Shown in pieces: positions 11,532 through 25,500 of a stretch of DNA of 64,000 bases (the stretch's first letter is position 1; each line of letters starts with the position of its first letter). The translations under genes were made by a program, and so were the position numbers. The stretch covers positions 1 to 64,000 of the forward strand of contig VTPC01090698.1 of NCBI GenBank assembly GCA_011009095.1, written 5' to 3'. This DNA comes from Ignelater luminosus (Eukaryota > Arthropoda > Insecta > Coleoptera > Elateridae). The notes below the pieces were generated by a model, which did not search any database, was not told the DNA's origin, and was given only the letters and a program-made list of their open reading frames with translations.

Positions 11532-11640
11532 TTAAGAACTTACAAAGAATACGGCCGTCGGTGTGACATGATTGAAAATAAATATGAATTTAGATTCTAG
11601 CTGTTTAATCCTATATCGGACAAAAAGGTTTGACATGTAT
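11532..11640 (+). repeat. Dispersed repeat, copy 2 (right flank of the TTAA element)
   Basis: It matches the reverse complement of 5665-5785 at around 90% by eye, including the run TTTAATCCTATATCGGACAA. Together with 11131-11142 it makes the filled-site partner of that copy. Confidence 0.75.
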
Positions 11641-11839
11641 TATATTTACATGTTGTCTTAAAGATGTACCTAATACAAAATAATTCAAATTATACAATAT
11701 GTGTATTATTATTTTATCTTAAATATACTTATTACTCATATTTGATTTTTTTTATTTTGCTTTTCCATAATTTTCTATCTGTGGTCTACCAATTTTATTT
11801 TTTCCATGTTTTGATTCTGCCTTCTCCCATTCTATGTAT

Positions 11840-14060
11840 GTGTCCAACCCATCCCAGCTGTCTTTATTCTATACATTGTTCAACTGGTTTTATCTTTAAC
11901 CAGTTTATGATTCTTGTTACTTTTTCTATTTTGCACAGGAACCTCATTTCTGCAGCTACTATTTTACTTCTATTCCGATCTGTGATTGTCCATGATTCAC
12001 CACCATAGATTAAAGAGGGCCTTACAACCTTTTTGAATATTTCAGTTTTTATTTTTTCTTTTCTAAGAAGGTAGGTAGTTCTTAACGCACTGCACACTTT
12101 TCCTATTCTTTCTTTGATTTCTTCATCTATGGTTAGTTCCCAGGTAGTTGTTTACTTGTTTTAATACTTTTCCTTCAATTTTAATACTGTGCTTATTACT
12201 TGGTGCCGATATTATCATTGTCTTTGTCATCTATATTTATTTTCATATTTACTTTCTTTTAGTTTTAAATAATATATTTTTAAATTCTCTTGTAGTTCTT
12301 CCTCTGAGTGTGCTACTAATAACATGCATCTACTAACAGTAATTCTTGTAATTTTGCTAATTGCATTTTCCATCTTCCTATTTCATGTCTTTGCATTTTT
12401 CTTTACTTTTTTTGGTAGCATCGTCCAGGACTGTAGAGAACAGTAGGGGGCTCAACACACCTCCTTGTTTTAGGCCAATCTTTGTTTCAAATTCTGTAGA
12501 CTCTTCATTAATGTGTTTTTACTTTATTTTTATTTCTGTAGAGTGCTTTGATTATTTCAATCATGCCATTTTCTATTCCTCTTCTTTGAAGGTTGTTCCA
12601 TACATTTTCTCTTTGTATTCTATCAAAGGCTGTTTTTAGATCAATGAAACATATACAGTTGGTCCAGCGGATCTTTGAACACACGTCACAAATTCTATCA
12701 GTGTGCAGTACTGAAATGACAAATATTATTCGTTTTCTATCCTTTATTATCCCTCTATGTATAGTAAGGAGAATATACGTCTTATGTCTTACTTGTCTAT
12801 ACTTACTACACATGCTTGATGATGCGTATTCAAAGATTGGCTGGACCAACAGTATTATTTCCTTCCCTTTTTTAATTAGTTTTTCCCTTAGTTGCCTTAA
12901 TATAAATATTAGGTCTTGGGTACTCCTACCTCTTCTAAATCCATGTTGTGATTCTTCTAATGTGATTTCTAATTTTTCCGTCTTTTCTCTAAGATTCTTG
13001 TTAACACCTTACCAGGTATGCTTGTTAGAGTTATGTCTCTATAGTTTGTGCACTCTTTTATATCCCCTTTTTTGTACGTTGGCATTATTATTCCTGTTTT
13101 CCAGTCTTTTGGTATGTTCTTCGTCCTCATAATATCATTTAGTAATGTTAAGAACTGCTTGTTTCCTTTTTTCCCCATGAACTTTATCATTTCAGCTGTT
13201 ATTTCATCCTGGCCTGGAGCTTTTCCTAGTTTTAGTTTGTTAATGGCTTCCAGCAGTTCTTCTGTTATCTGTACTATTTCTGCCTTGTTTCCTTCTTTCT
13301 GTTGTTCTTATAGGTCTTGTGAGCTCTTCAAAATGTTGCTTCCATCTTTCCATTATGTCATTTTCTTCAGTTAGTATGTTTCCTCTCTTATCTTTTATAT
13401 TTCTCAGTCTAGGTGCTTTCTTTTGTTTCAGTTGTTTAATTGTTCCGTAAGATAGATTTTGGTTTTTTGTGTAGTTTTCTTTCATCCTGTGGCTAAATTC
13501 TTCCCATGATCTTTGCTTAGCAGTTTGCACTGTTTGTTTTACTTGTGTTCTAGCCATTTTATAGAGATTGTAGTCTTCGTCATGTTTGGATTTTAGGTAT
13601 TTTCTTTCTCTTTAATTTTACACTGTATTTCTGAAGACCATCATTTGCTTTTCTTCGTAAATGTGCTTGTAACTTTTGTTGCTCCACAACTTTCTCTTGC
13701 TGCTTTTTGTATATTTTCTTGGAAAATATTCCACTTTTCTTTCACTTCTGCATTCAAGTTATTATTCGTTTTGTACAGTTCTCTTATTCTCTTTTGGTAT
13801 TCTGTTTTAAATGCATCTTCTTGTAGCTTATAGCTTCTTATTTTTTCTTTTGTTACTCTTATTCTTTTTTCACTACTTTCTATCTTTGTGTGTCATGATT
13901 TCCAGGATTACTAGATAATGGTCACTTCCTATTTCTGCATGTTCCTTAGCTTTTACATCTTTCATTTTATTCCAATTTTCTGTTTATTATGAAATAATCT
14001 ATAATAGATTTTTTCCTTTCTACTGATGTACCTGTAATATAAATTCCATATAATAAAATT
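11840..14060 (-). pseudogene. RTE-like non-LTR retrotransposon, endonuclease end to RT C-terminus, decayed
   Basis: Reading down the minus strand: the end of an apurinic endonuclease (KAKEHAEIGSD), a linker, WKQHFEELTR, then the RT start (IPKDWKTGIIMPTYKKGDI, ECTNYRDITLTSIPGKVL), CFIDLKTAFDRIQ with the first catalytic Asp, WNNLQRRGIENGMIEIIKAL, and the C-terminal segment VVRPSLIYGGESWTITDRN with KIVAAEMRFLCKI. Stops and frameshifts break it, the YxDD box is not recovered, and a 197-bp MITE sits inside the RT. This C-terminal YGxExW motif is typical of RTE-like insect elements. Clade assignment is by pattern, not by alignment. Confidence 0.8.
12656..12852. mobile_element. MITE, 197 bp, inserted at TA inside the LINE
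   Basis: Ends CAGTTGGTCCAGC and, inverted, CTGTTGGTCCAGC continue into matching ATCTTTGAA. TA flanks both ends (12654-12655 and 12853-12854). It interrupts the RT reading just before the FIDLKTAFD motif, so it is younger than the LINE copy. Tc1/mariner-type by target site. Confidence 0.75.
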
Positions 14061-16365
14061 ATTATTAAAAAAACATTTTGTTCCATTACTGCCATATCAA
14101 TGTTTCTTAATTGGAAATTATGTTCCTTCATTCATTTTTTTTGTTTTTGAGTTTGTAAGTATACATAAAAATGATCAAATAAGTTAAATCACATAATTGT
14201 AACATCTTTCATAAGATTGCCCTAATAAGGTTAACTCAAAAAGAATAGACTAGTCCTTAACTGTTCCTTCATTGGTGTATTCACTCGACTCTGATTCTTA
14301 ACAACTTGTAAACTTGTTATAATTAAAATCAAGACTGGTACAAAAAAAAACCACATCTGTGAATATAGCTGTAGTATTTATTTGAAACTTTTAGCTGTGC
14401 TTGTTTCACAAAATTATGTAGCTATAATAGTTGCAAGAATTCACTTAAAATTTACAGTAATAAATAAATATTATTTTTAAAAGATATTGCAAGAATTTAC
14501 AAAGAAAGAAAAATAGATAAACAATAAATTTAACATTTGATTATTCTGATAACTATTTATAGTGTTAATAATTACTTCTGTTTGCTTTATTGCAAAGGTT
14601 ATTAGAAATTACTCCAGACAACAGCGAGGTAATTAATATTCTGCTATTATTATTTATTATATATTATGTGAAGTATTTTTTTTGCGGTAATAGTATAGAA
14701 ACTTCATGCATCAATTTGATCAATTTATTACATAAATGAGATTAAATGAAGTTACTGGCAATTTTCAAAATGATTAGTTTTTATTACATAAAGGCCATTT
14801 CGAACAATTTGAGAAACTATCAAATTCTTTTCTAATTCTCTTCCTGTGAATTTTTTGAAACAATCTTTATTTGTCTTAATTATGTTATTGCCAATAACAA
14901 ATAGGAATGTTATTACTTGTGAAATTACCAGCAATAATCTATTTACTTTCTTCTAAAGTGTGAGTTTTAAACACTATGCTATACATTAAAATGTATGAAA
15001 TTTCCACCTATTTTTATATCATTATATTATCAGTACGGATTACACAAAATATACACATGTAAAAAATATTAAAAATATAGCAACAATATTGTACCAAAAC
15101 AAAACTACTTTCTCGACTAGCCCAAGCAAAAAAAAAATACAAATAAAGCGAAATCTAAACACCGTCAAAATAATTTAATTAAACTTACAATGACCAAGTA
15201 TTTTCTTAATATACTTTGTATTGTTATCATTATTATTATTATATTATCTATAATCTACAAAAAATATTAAGCACTATCTATTTATGTATGTATATATATA
15301 AAAGCAATATTCTTCATCTTTCTTATTATATCAATAGAATTTTTTCAGTTATCAAAAAAATTTTGATCATACCACAAATACGATCAACAATTTATTTTAT
15401 CACCCCCAGTATTTGAAACACAAGTTGAATTAAGATTTTTGGTTTAGAATTGCAAGTTTCTATATTTATTTAGTGTGATGACAATTTACATATTTGAAGT
15501 AAATAATTTTATTATTATTATTACACGTGAGAAATAAATTGATTACATTCAATTAACAGATTTATAAAAATTTATTGTGAAATATCCATATATGTACCTA
15601 TATTTTAAATTTATTTCTTATGGCAAGACTTTATTTAATTATTCCATAACTTTAATAATAATAAAATCAATTTTAAATTTTTTGTCATCACTTTTAAAAT
15701 TGTTAGGAAAATTAATTTTCCAATTTTATTATCAATATTACAATAATATGCCGCTGAATTAATTTTTTACAAATTCTTTGTTAACAATATCACTTTTCTT
15801 CATAAAAGGAAACATCACCAATAATCAATAATAATTATTACAATTATTGAGCTGTATAATAATTTAAGTTTATAACCTCACTTTCTCTCTTCTAGCTTAT
15901 AGTGATGCTTCATTTTTATTAAAATTGCATTAGCGTACTCTTATTACAAAATTCACTCAATGCTTACAAGCTAGAATACTAAAAATTACATAATTTATGT
16001 AAAATGTAATTTTATTATTTACAAAATTTTACCATAAGCTTATAGTCATACTAAAATTATGGCAAAACTTTTATTTATTATTATTATTGATATCTACCAG
16101 TCTACTATTCGAAACTGTTAATTATAAAAAAAACAAAACAAAAGAAGTATAACAAAATAAAAAAGTAGATTAGTTCAAGATACAATAACTCATTTATATT
16201 ATATATACAACAGAGGAACTAGAATAACCTTATGGCAAAACTTTGTACCGCGCTATGGAAAAAGCCAAGCTTCAATAATTGATTGATTCTAGGTCACAGT
16301 AAGGGCCATTTAGTAATTAAAATAAAACAAGTGAAGAAATAAAATCATACTTGAAGCTTAGCTAT
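14061..16365. other. AT-rich 3' flank between the LINE and the abLIM gene
   Basis: Very AT-rich with several short homopolymer and ATT runs. I see no exon, RNA gene or clear transposon end in it. It may include extended 3' UTR of the abLIM gene. Confidence 0.35.
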
Positions 16366-16375
16366 TTTATTTATT
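16366..16375 (-). terminator. Candidate poly(A) signal of the abLIM gene
   Basis: Two overlapping AATAAA hexamers on the minus strand lie about 50 bases past the stop codon. More distal signals are also possible in this AT-rich flank. Confidence 0.4.
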
Positions 16376-16424
16376 ATAAATCCTAAAAAGTCAGCATTAA
16401 AATTGTAGACCAATTAAATTTTTT

Positions 16425-16538
16425 TTAAAACAGGCGAGCTCTACGTTTTATTTCATTCCTACGCCATTGTGGTATCCGGTAAAAATCAGTTCTTGTACAT
16501 TGAAATATGTCTTCAAATTCCTTATCAGAAAGATGTCT
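16425..16538 (-). CDS. unc-115: abLIM exon 15 (headpiece C-terminal subdomain, stop)
   Basis: 114 nt, 38 codons including TAA at 16427-16425. RHLSDKEFEDIF, FYRIPQWRR and KRRARLF match the actin-binding helical core of villin headpieces (HLS-x2-EF, F-x2-(L/I)PxW, basic cluster, terminal LF). Confidence 0.96.
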   Translation of the reverse strand, partial: RHLSDKEFEDIFQCTRTDFYRIPQWRRNEIKRRARLF

Positions 16539-19500
16539 CTGTAAAAAGAAAGAAAGATTGAGTATAAAATGTTAAAAACGTAAACTAAAACTTATATTTA
16601 CCTCTAGGTTGCATCTATCAACATCAGCTGGCAAGCGGTAATTAGTGATGAGGAGCAGGTGATATGGATATATTTTGGCTGGCTCGTTGATCAACATGGT
16701 ATGGGCCATGTTGGGCAGGGATCGTCGTACTTGTGACACGTACCCTCCCCGGTAGGCTCCTAGGCCCCCTGTGTACGTCGATGAGACCGGCATCTCTGAA
16801 TTCTACATTAACAGAGTTAACATTTTGATTTTTTTATTAATTGAATTAACATTACTGGACATACTTAAATTAATACAGTAAATTTAACTAGAGTGTGTTT
16901 AGGAGTGCAATATAAAGAGGTTTATATGCTGTGTGAACAGTACACCTTTTTGGTGAGGTCTTATCGCTCCAACAAAACATATTTTTAAAAGCTTGTTAAT
17001 GCTAAGCTAAACTACTATTAATATTTAAAAATTAAAAAAAAAGACTGTTAGGAAGCATTTATTTACATACCAGTGCACGCCTTTCAACATCCGTGATGGA
17101 TCCAGTGGAAACTGCAGAAAAAGCATATTATTTTACATAAAATGTCCAAGGAAACATTCAAAATATTATAAGTAGGTAAAGAGTACATACAACATGAGAA
17201 ATAATAAATTATTTTCCATTATTTAGGTTAACCAAATATTACTCAAAAATTAATCATATTAATAATCTTTGGAATCTTAGGAATACAAAATCGCTCCTCA
17301 TGCAAAAAGCAAGCTTATAATCGAGAATAAAACCAAATGCTATAGAACAAGCAGCAAGGGGGCAAACAAAATAGCAATGTGTAAGAATATAAAAATATAA
17401 TAATAATAACGTAAACAGTAACAAATCTAAGTATATAAAATTGTGATTTATCATCCTAAGCAAAAAATTAATTTTTTACGTAAAAAACCTGCACGCTCTC
17501 TTGCACATTTCCAATTGAATACTTACTGTCTGATTTTCCACTGCTAAAATCTGTGCTATGCGTTTTAACTCCAATTCCACTAAATGAGTAATCGCCCTGT
17601 GAATTAAACACCTACTATTAACATACAAAAAAAAAAGTAAAAAACAAAAAAAAATGATAAGTGTTTATTAGGGTGACAATATTTTTCTGACTTTTTTTAT
17701 TTTTTAAAGCTCACACGAAAAAATGTTAATTTGATGCATTTTAAGAGTCCTCTCCAAGTATCAACTCGATTAAAAATTTTTGAGAGGTCGCTCAAGAATT
17801 TTAAAAGTTTCAAAAAACAAAAGAAATTAATTGTAAGTATTTTTTTTATTATCTTATTTTTTAATTTCAATAATACGCATGATTAAAGTTAATTCATTAC
17901 ACTATACAATAGTAGTTATAGCGAGATTTGCGAAATCAAGTTTTAATGTTAATATTTAAAAGTCGCTCAAAACAATTAAAAGTTTATTGAAATTAATTTT
18001 TAAAATTATTGAGCGACCTCTAAATATTAATATTTTGACTTCAAATTTTAGTATGTTTCTCTACAACTTACATAGAAAAGATTGAATTAGTGAGAAACTA
18101 AAAAACTAAAAAAAGAAAAATTGATTTTTTTGTTTTTTGAAACTTTTAAAACTCTTGAGCAACCTCTCAAAAATTTTTAATCGAGTTGATACTTGGAGAG
18201 GACTCTTAAAATGCATCAAATTAACATTTTTTTGTGTGAGCTTTAAAAAATAAAAAGTCGGAAAAATATTGTCATCCTAGTGTTTATAGAAAATGAACTA
18301 AAGATGGTGCTAGCTTATGACAAAAAAAAAAAACAAATGAAAAGGTGCAGAAATATTTTTCATCTATAAAGCATAACAAAAAAATTTTTGGTTTTAGTTT
18401 TGGTTTACAAACCTTGCCAGCTAAAATTCTTTATTATATAAAGTAGCACATAAATATTTAAGACACTATACATGACATTATTAATTTTTTGTTTTCATTA
18501 TTATAATTGCTGTTCATATTTTTAGTTTGGTTAAAAATGCTCCGCAGAGTGGCACTTCAATAGACCATTTTGGAAACTAACGATTTACAAGCTACATCAC
18601 TACTGGTCAACACTGGATCAAGTTACAAAATGAAATTTGCAGGATAAATATTATAATACAAGCAGATTTCATCCTGTGCCAGAAATGGCAACTTCAAGCC
18701 CATCATAGCCATGTTTTAAACAATTCTGAAGAAGTCATTTCGGAAGAATTAAAATTGGCATTAAATAAGTGAGAGAATGGAAAGCTGTAGGGTATATCTG
18801 CAAAAACCTTATTACCATATTACATCAATTATAAGACTCACATTTCTCGTATCTTGGTATCTCTGTATTCGTAGACATGTTTTTTTCGTAGCAGTTGGTC
18901 GCCAAGGCTAACCAAAACGCAACCGTCAAGTTCTGTCAAAATCAGCAACCAACTCTGAGAGCTGGTTCCTCAGACTGGTACATACCTGTCTCTCTTCTGC
19001 AATTTTCAGATTACCAACATAACTTCTAAATAAAAATAAAGAAATGTAATAAAATAAATTACTAACTCTTTTAACGTTACTGCTTCCAGTTGAAATAGTT
19101 TAATGGATTTATACAAAATGTCTGGAGAATTGTCTCACAAACTGTAGTTAATGTAGAATGTAGAAATTAATGGCTCATGGGACTTGACAAAGTTTTGTTT
19201 CAAGATGCAATTGCGAGATTAATATTGTAGGTCTTGTCAACACATAGTGTAAGAAGAATTGATATAGCTATACATAGATCTATTGGAAAAGCTGTTGTTA
19301 TCCATCCTGCTAAACAGTTTGAAGATAACATAAAGATGAACAACCAACCAAAGTGAATGAAGAAACATGTTCAATATGTGAACTTACTGTTAAGTATTAA
19401 AGACAAATTCAGAGTGAAAGATATTAAAGTTGGTGGAATATTGTTTAGTTCAAGCCGTTCTCAAGGGGCACTCTTCTCTTGCAATAAATTAAAATCTTTT

Positions 19501-22500
19501 ATTTTTTACATTTCGAAATAAATAAAGGTATGTAGGTACACAGATGTAGAAATTGGTTATACAATAAATGTGATTGTCAACCTGCTATACAAATCATTAC
19601 TTAGCTGTATTGGACCATTATATAAAAAACAACTAAATCACATTACTTTCTAATTATTCATTATGGACTTACTACTAGGAGGGTAAATAATTATTATTTA
19701 AACAATAGCAAATTTAAATCAAAGTACAATCTGAGGTTAGGTTAAACCAACCGCTCTAGTGACCAGCATGTTTGAATGGGCCCAAAGGAGTTCTTCAAAA
19801 ATGCATCATTTAAATGTCATCTCTAGGTACCAGGCTATCAAAAAACCTGTCATTTTTATGTCAACAACACAGGACCATGCCAGGGACTGCTAGCGAAAAA
19901 AAAAGCGTCTCGTGGTGCGTCTTACCGAGGTAAAGGGTGTGCTCTGAGAACCAAGATCTCATGAACAGGAGGTGGGGGGGGGTTAGCTAGTGGACACTGC
20001 TGGGATACAGTCGTCGCTCGGTCACGGTTAATCCCGATCATTTTTTAATAAAGCTTGCCCATAATTGTTGTTTAAAATGTTTTCAAATAGAATTCACTAT
20101 GATGCTGCGCTTAAACAAAAACTTACTGTGTATGCTGAAGAGCATAGAAATAGAGCTGCAGGACGTAAATTTGATATTAGTGAAGCGAATATTGGAGAAA
20201 TGATTGTAATGTTATATTTTCTTGCAAAGCAACTGCCAAATGGTTTAGGGGGCCCAAGAAGGGATGATATACACAAGTAGATGAAGCTGTATTGCGTCTT
20301 GTTATTGAATCATGTGACATGCCAAACAATTCAATTCAAAGCACTAAGTTTTTAAACCCTTTGGAATACATGGGATAACTTTTAAAGCAACAAGAGGTTG
20401 GTGTGAACAATTTATGAATCGTGTAGGCCTGTCTTTAAGATGTCAGATGTCTATTTGTCAAAAACTTTCTTCTGATTTCAAACAGAAATTTTACAACTTT
20501 CAGCACCATGTGATTCGGTTGGGAAAGAAATTTAACTATGACTTTCCAACAAAACTCCAGATGTGCCTTGAAATTATATTGTGAATGTCAAACAAAGGTG
20601 CAAGAGACGTAAAGATCATAAGCACGGATTATGAAAAGCAGCGTATCACTATGATGCTGTGTATAACTGCCGATGGCCGAAAATTATCACCATATTTAAT
20701 TTTAAATCGCAAAGCAATACCAAAAAATGAGATTTTTCCAAAAGATGTGGATGACGACTGAGCTGATGGAAGATTGGCTAAAAGTCAATTGGAATAAACG
20801 CCTAGGAGCTCTACATAACCCACCTAGTAGTTTAGTTCTTGATGCTTTTCGTGGACATTTAACTGAAAAGATAAAGACTACTCTCGCCTAAAAGAATACT
20901 GACTTGGTGGTTATTCCTGGTGGCATGACTAGCCAATTGCAACCCCTCAATGTTTCAATTAACAAACCATTTAAGGATTATTTAAGGAAAGAGTATGAGT
21001 CCTGGTTGTGGATGGACGACTATCTATTGACACCTTTCGGAAAAATTAAAAAAGCACTGGCATCAAAACTTGCAGAATGCAATCAATGATTCAGAAAAAT
21101 TGGAAACTGAATCTGATGTTTCCGATTCTGATTTTATTTTTATAATAAAGTATTTATTCACTTTTATTTTTTTATTTCTAGCTTAGAAAAATAATGGTGT
21201 GTCTTATAATCGGTGGTATCTTATAATCGATGTAATTTGGTATAGAGTTGAATGTGATTTCTTACTGTTGCAACTGCCGTAACAAAATTCATGAACATAG
21301 ACCATATTAATAATGAAATCTGTAGTCAGAATGGAGTAAAAGAAGCCTCAAAATCTTACTTAAATTATTCCTGACTCTTCTCCCATAATTCACCATGTAA
21401 ATTCAGGATGGTAAACTCTAGCTGCACTAACTTGCACTAACAAGCTTCCATAGCTAACATAACAAACCAAATTGGTTTAGCAGCAACAGTTTTCAATAAA
21501 ATCATATTATAATGCCTTCACAAAAGTGCAACTCTTCCTGAACATCTTATTATTTTACGACATAAAAAAGACAGGAAGGTTTACATCAACCACAATTTGA
21601 TTAGTCACAAACTAAGAACTATCCCGAATAAAATCTGTAAAATCCAAAATGCAGTAATTTTTTTATTGGATTTACTTTTGTAAAAAATATTATATTAACT
21701 GAATGAAAACATTTCTTTAACGAAATACAGGGTGTTTTTTAAATGGTTGCTTAAACTTAAACCCCAGATTGTGAAGCGTTAATACATACATAAAAAAAAA
21801 TTATTTTGCGGAACTACTCCTTAGTTAAGAATAATTGTTCTAATGAACAACCCCAATTTTAGGGCAAAAATTGTTTAGGGACTGCGGAGATTTGATATTT
21901 TGTTTTTAAAATGCGAATAACAGCTTATAAAAAAGTAAATAGTAATTTTAGCAGAAGACAAATCCAAGCATGAGTTTGTAGTTTAGTAGTAAGCGTTTTT
22001 GTTTTTTTTCCTGCAGACGTCCGTATCTCGGCAATGGTCAATCCTATAGAGATGGAACTTTAGTAGGAGGTTGCGGTAAGGGAAGGCTCGCAGGAAATGC
22101 GCGCGGGAGGGCGGAGCCTGAGCCATAATAGTATGGGTACATCTCGCATCTCAGAAACGGCTGATCCTACAGAGATGGGATTTGGGTAGGCAGGTGTGGG
22201 AGGGAGACTTGCAAAAGATGTGTGCGGGATCGACCGCATTTTGGTTTTTTTGGCAGAGATGATGTCGCCGAAAGTGGTCACACATTTTGTTATTCCGAGA
22301 GACTTAAAGAGTCGAGGATCAAAGGCGCGACGACGAAACGTCGCAGGCGTCGGTCCCGAGCGGAGCCGCGAAGCGGCCTAGTAAGGGTCTAAAAATGGTG
22401 CAATGAAAGTGGAGGCTCGCCTGTGCCAGTTCTGGTTTTTCTTTTAAATTATGAATGCTACACTTGTCTATGGCCTACAATGCATCAGTCTGATTTTGTG

Positions 22501-25500
22501 AAACCATTTCAAAAACACCCAGTATATTTCAACAAACAACTGTATGCTTATACCCTATCCCATAATATTCTCAACTTCTTGCTAATATCGTTTGGATGCT
22601 CTTTTCCATTTCAGAGTAAAGACATGAATGTTTTCTACAGGTTCTTCCATTGTTCTTAGTTTATTTGTAACCAGAGCTCAATATTGAGTGGATTCTTACC
22701 CTTAGCAACCAAACTATGGCGTAATGTACTGAAGCTAAATCTGGTCAAAATAAGGTTGAAATATTGTGCTTTCATAGAAATGGAAGCAAACATTTTTTCA
22801 TGCATTCATTGACATCCACTCCGACATTTTATTGTACCTATGCTCACAAACAGCATGCTTCGATAGCCACACTGGTTAATTGTCTGCCAAACTGTATATT
22901 TTCCTCAGAATTTCTTCATACCAATTGACGTTTCAGAGTCTGGAAAAATCTCACCTTGAAATACAGTATAGAACTGTGGGTCTGAAAGAGTAGCAGTCAG
23001 CTTTCATGTACATTTCATTGTCTAGTATCATACACGCGTTTCTTTCTTCAATTAAGTCATACAGTTAGTTTCCAAGCTCTGGTTATTGACATGCCGCGAT
23101 TTTCAGTAGTCCTTTTTCACTATCCTCTGGTCAAGTCCTGGATTATGAGCTGCATGTTTTCTCCCTGAATGCCATTTTTGATAAGTAGATAATGTTTAAA
23201 AGTATCATTTAAATACACTCTCCACTGTACTTCTAGTGACTTTTTGTAGATCTTTGAGCCATTTGTAAATAATCTTCTTGCAACGGTCTTTTTCATTCAT
23301 TTTTAGATATTGAGTGAATTGTGAAATTGACACTATTTACTCAAGGTTATGTTGTTGAAAGTTTAATTTGTTGAACATAGCAACAAATGATTAAATAAGT
23401 GAATAAATCAAAGATTTACAACACTTTGATTTTTCCAGATTATATTCGAGACAGTCTTTAAATCTCAAAATGCAAAAGTAGCACTGTTTTACAAACAACA
23501 TTCATTTTTTTTAAAGTCAAGTCATGCTGAAGATCAGAAACAAAAATATTAACAATGAAACTTAGAGATTTTTCAGCATCTTTAAATCTTTAATCTGGCA
23601 GGGTTGTTTTACTTTTCTACATTTTGAAGATTGAACTTGAACTTTCTTATTGTTTATTATCAAGCAAGAATATACAACTAAACTGTTAAGTCAAATGATA
23701 AACGGCATTTAGTTTATGTTGATAGTCAACACTTGACACTGAGTGGTACCTTGCCTCGGCAATGCACAAAACATATATATGAGTATCCACTGTATAGCGA
23801 TTAACGAGTAAACCAACTCTTACACAAAGCGGAAAACTAGCTCAAAAACAAAACCACAGAATTCTGTGACAAAATGTTAATGTTAAATGATATGTCTGCG
23901 TTTCTATAATAAATGTCATGATGATTGCACACGCACGTCAAATGAGTAAAAGTAGCGACATCTATTTGAACATATCCATATCATCCATTAGGAGAAGCGC
24001 AAAGGATTTCTAAAGAGTTGGTTTACGTGTTAATCACTCTATGCTGTATAATATGTATTTATTGTATATACACTTGGAATTTGTGGTTAGAAATTATCAA
24101 TTTGTTAGATCACAATATGAAATGAAAAGTATGAAAGTTTGATCGACGAACAGCAGCGATTGGACAACATCGTGCTTTTACTCTGTGTACCACATTATAC
24201 TCTAAGTCCCTTTGTTATATGGTATCAGAAATTCAAGTTTAATAAACATCAAACCCGACTTCCCTTCAAATGGTAGGAATTAACTATAAAATTAATTCAA
24301 TAAAGAAAAGAAATGACATCATTTGTCTTCTTAATAAGTTATTGAGTGACCAGACTGAAAACAGATTAACGTAAACTTTATTTTAATACAGTAAATTGTT
24401 TTAATGGATAATAAAATGTAGAAGTTGTTAGGTTATTAAAATAGGTTATATCAACTTAAATACGAATACAATTGAATGCAAAAAAAATGCTCAATAATAA
24501 TACTCCCTGGTGTGCAGGTTATAAACATAACCTATAAAATACAGTTCTGTTGACACTTGTCAAATCTTCATAATTTGAAGTTAAAAATTCTGTGCTTCTT
24601 GAGTATTTAAAATTTTCAATTTTCTGCAACTCAAGAATCAGTGACATCAATGACAAAATCAAATTCAAATCATCTACAAATATGATTGAACACGAAAAGA
24701 AACCACAGAATAAAATACTTCCAGGTGAGGAGGTTATAAACATAACCTACAAAATACAGTTCTGTTGACATTTGTCAAGTATTCATAATTTGAGGATAAG
24801 AATTCTGCTTAGTGCCGCTTTACATGATAATGAAATTTTTTATAGAATTTGTGAACAAATTTGATATGCAATTTTTTATGATAAAAATTCTGTTTTTATA
24901 AAACTTCATAACAAATTTATAAGAAAATATGCATAAATAGCAGCTGCGCATAATATTTGACCCGGCTGTTGATTGACAAATAAAATTTAAGTCTTCTAAC
25001 CTCAAATTACATAACATGTTTGTTTATTATTTGTTCTGATAAAAATGCATGCTACAGAAGACAATACACTTTATTATGCTGCCACTGTGTGTGCTATGAT
25101 TTTATTAACAAATATCGATAAAATACTTTTGAACTTAACCTCAAACTTAGTGGTTGCTTTGTGCCGATTTTCTAACAAATTTTATAAAAAATGTGTATGT
25201 TACGAGTTAAAAAATCTTATTTCAAGTTTGTTCACAAATTCTATAAAAAATTTGTTATCATGTAAAGTGGCACTTAGGTATTTAAAATCTATAATTTTTT
25301 GTGGTACAAGAATCGGTGATGTCAACAAGGAAATTAAATAAAAATCATCAACAGATACGACTGAACCCAAAAACACAGCTCAATAAGGTATTCAGATTAT
25401 AAACATAACCTAAGAAATATGCCAGAACTCATAATTTGAGGTTAAAAGATCGTGGCAAAAAACTACAACCTTAAATTTGCAAATAGAAATGCACTTATTT

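Noticed and set aside
11664-13833. Several hydrophobic plus-strand frames at 11.7-13.8 kb
   Set aside because: They are antisense shadows of the LINE on the minus strand.
22060-22400. GC-rich core as bacterial horizontal transfer
   Set aside because: It sits exactly within the TA-flanked element and has no coding region. Element cargo is the simpler reading.
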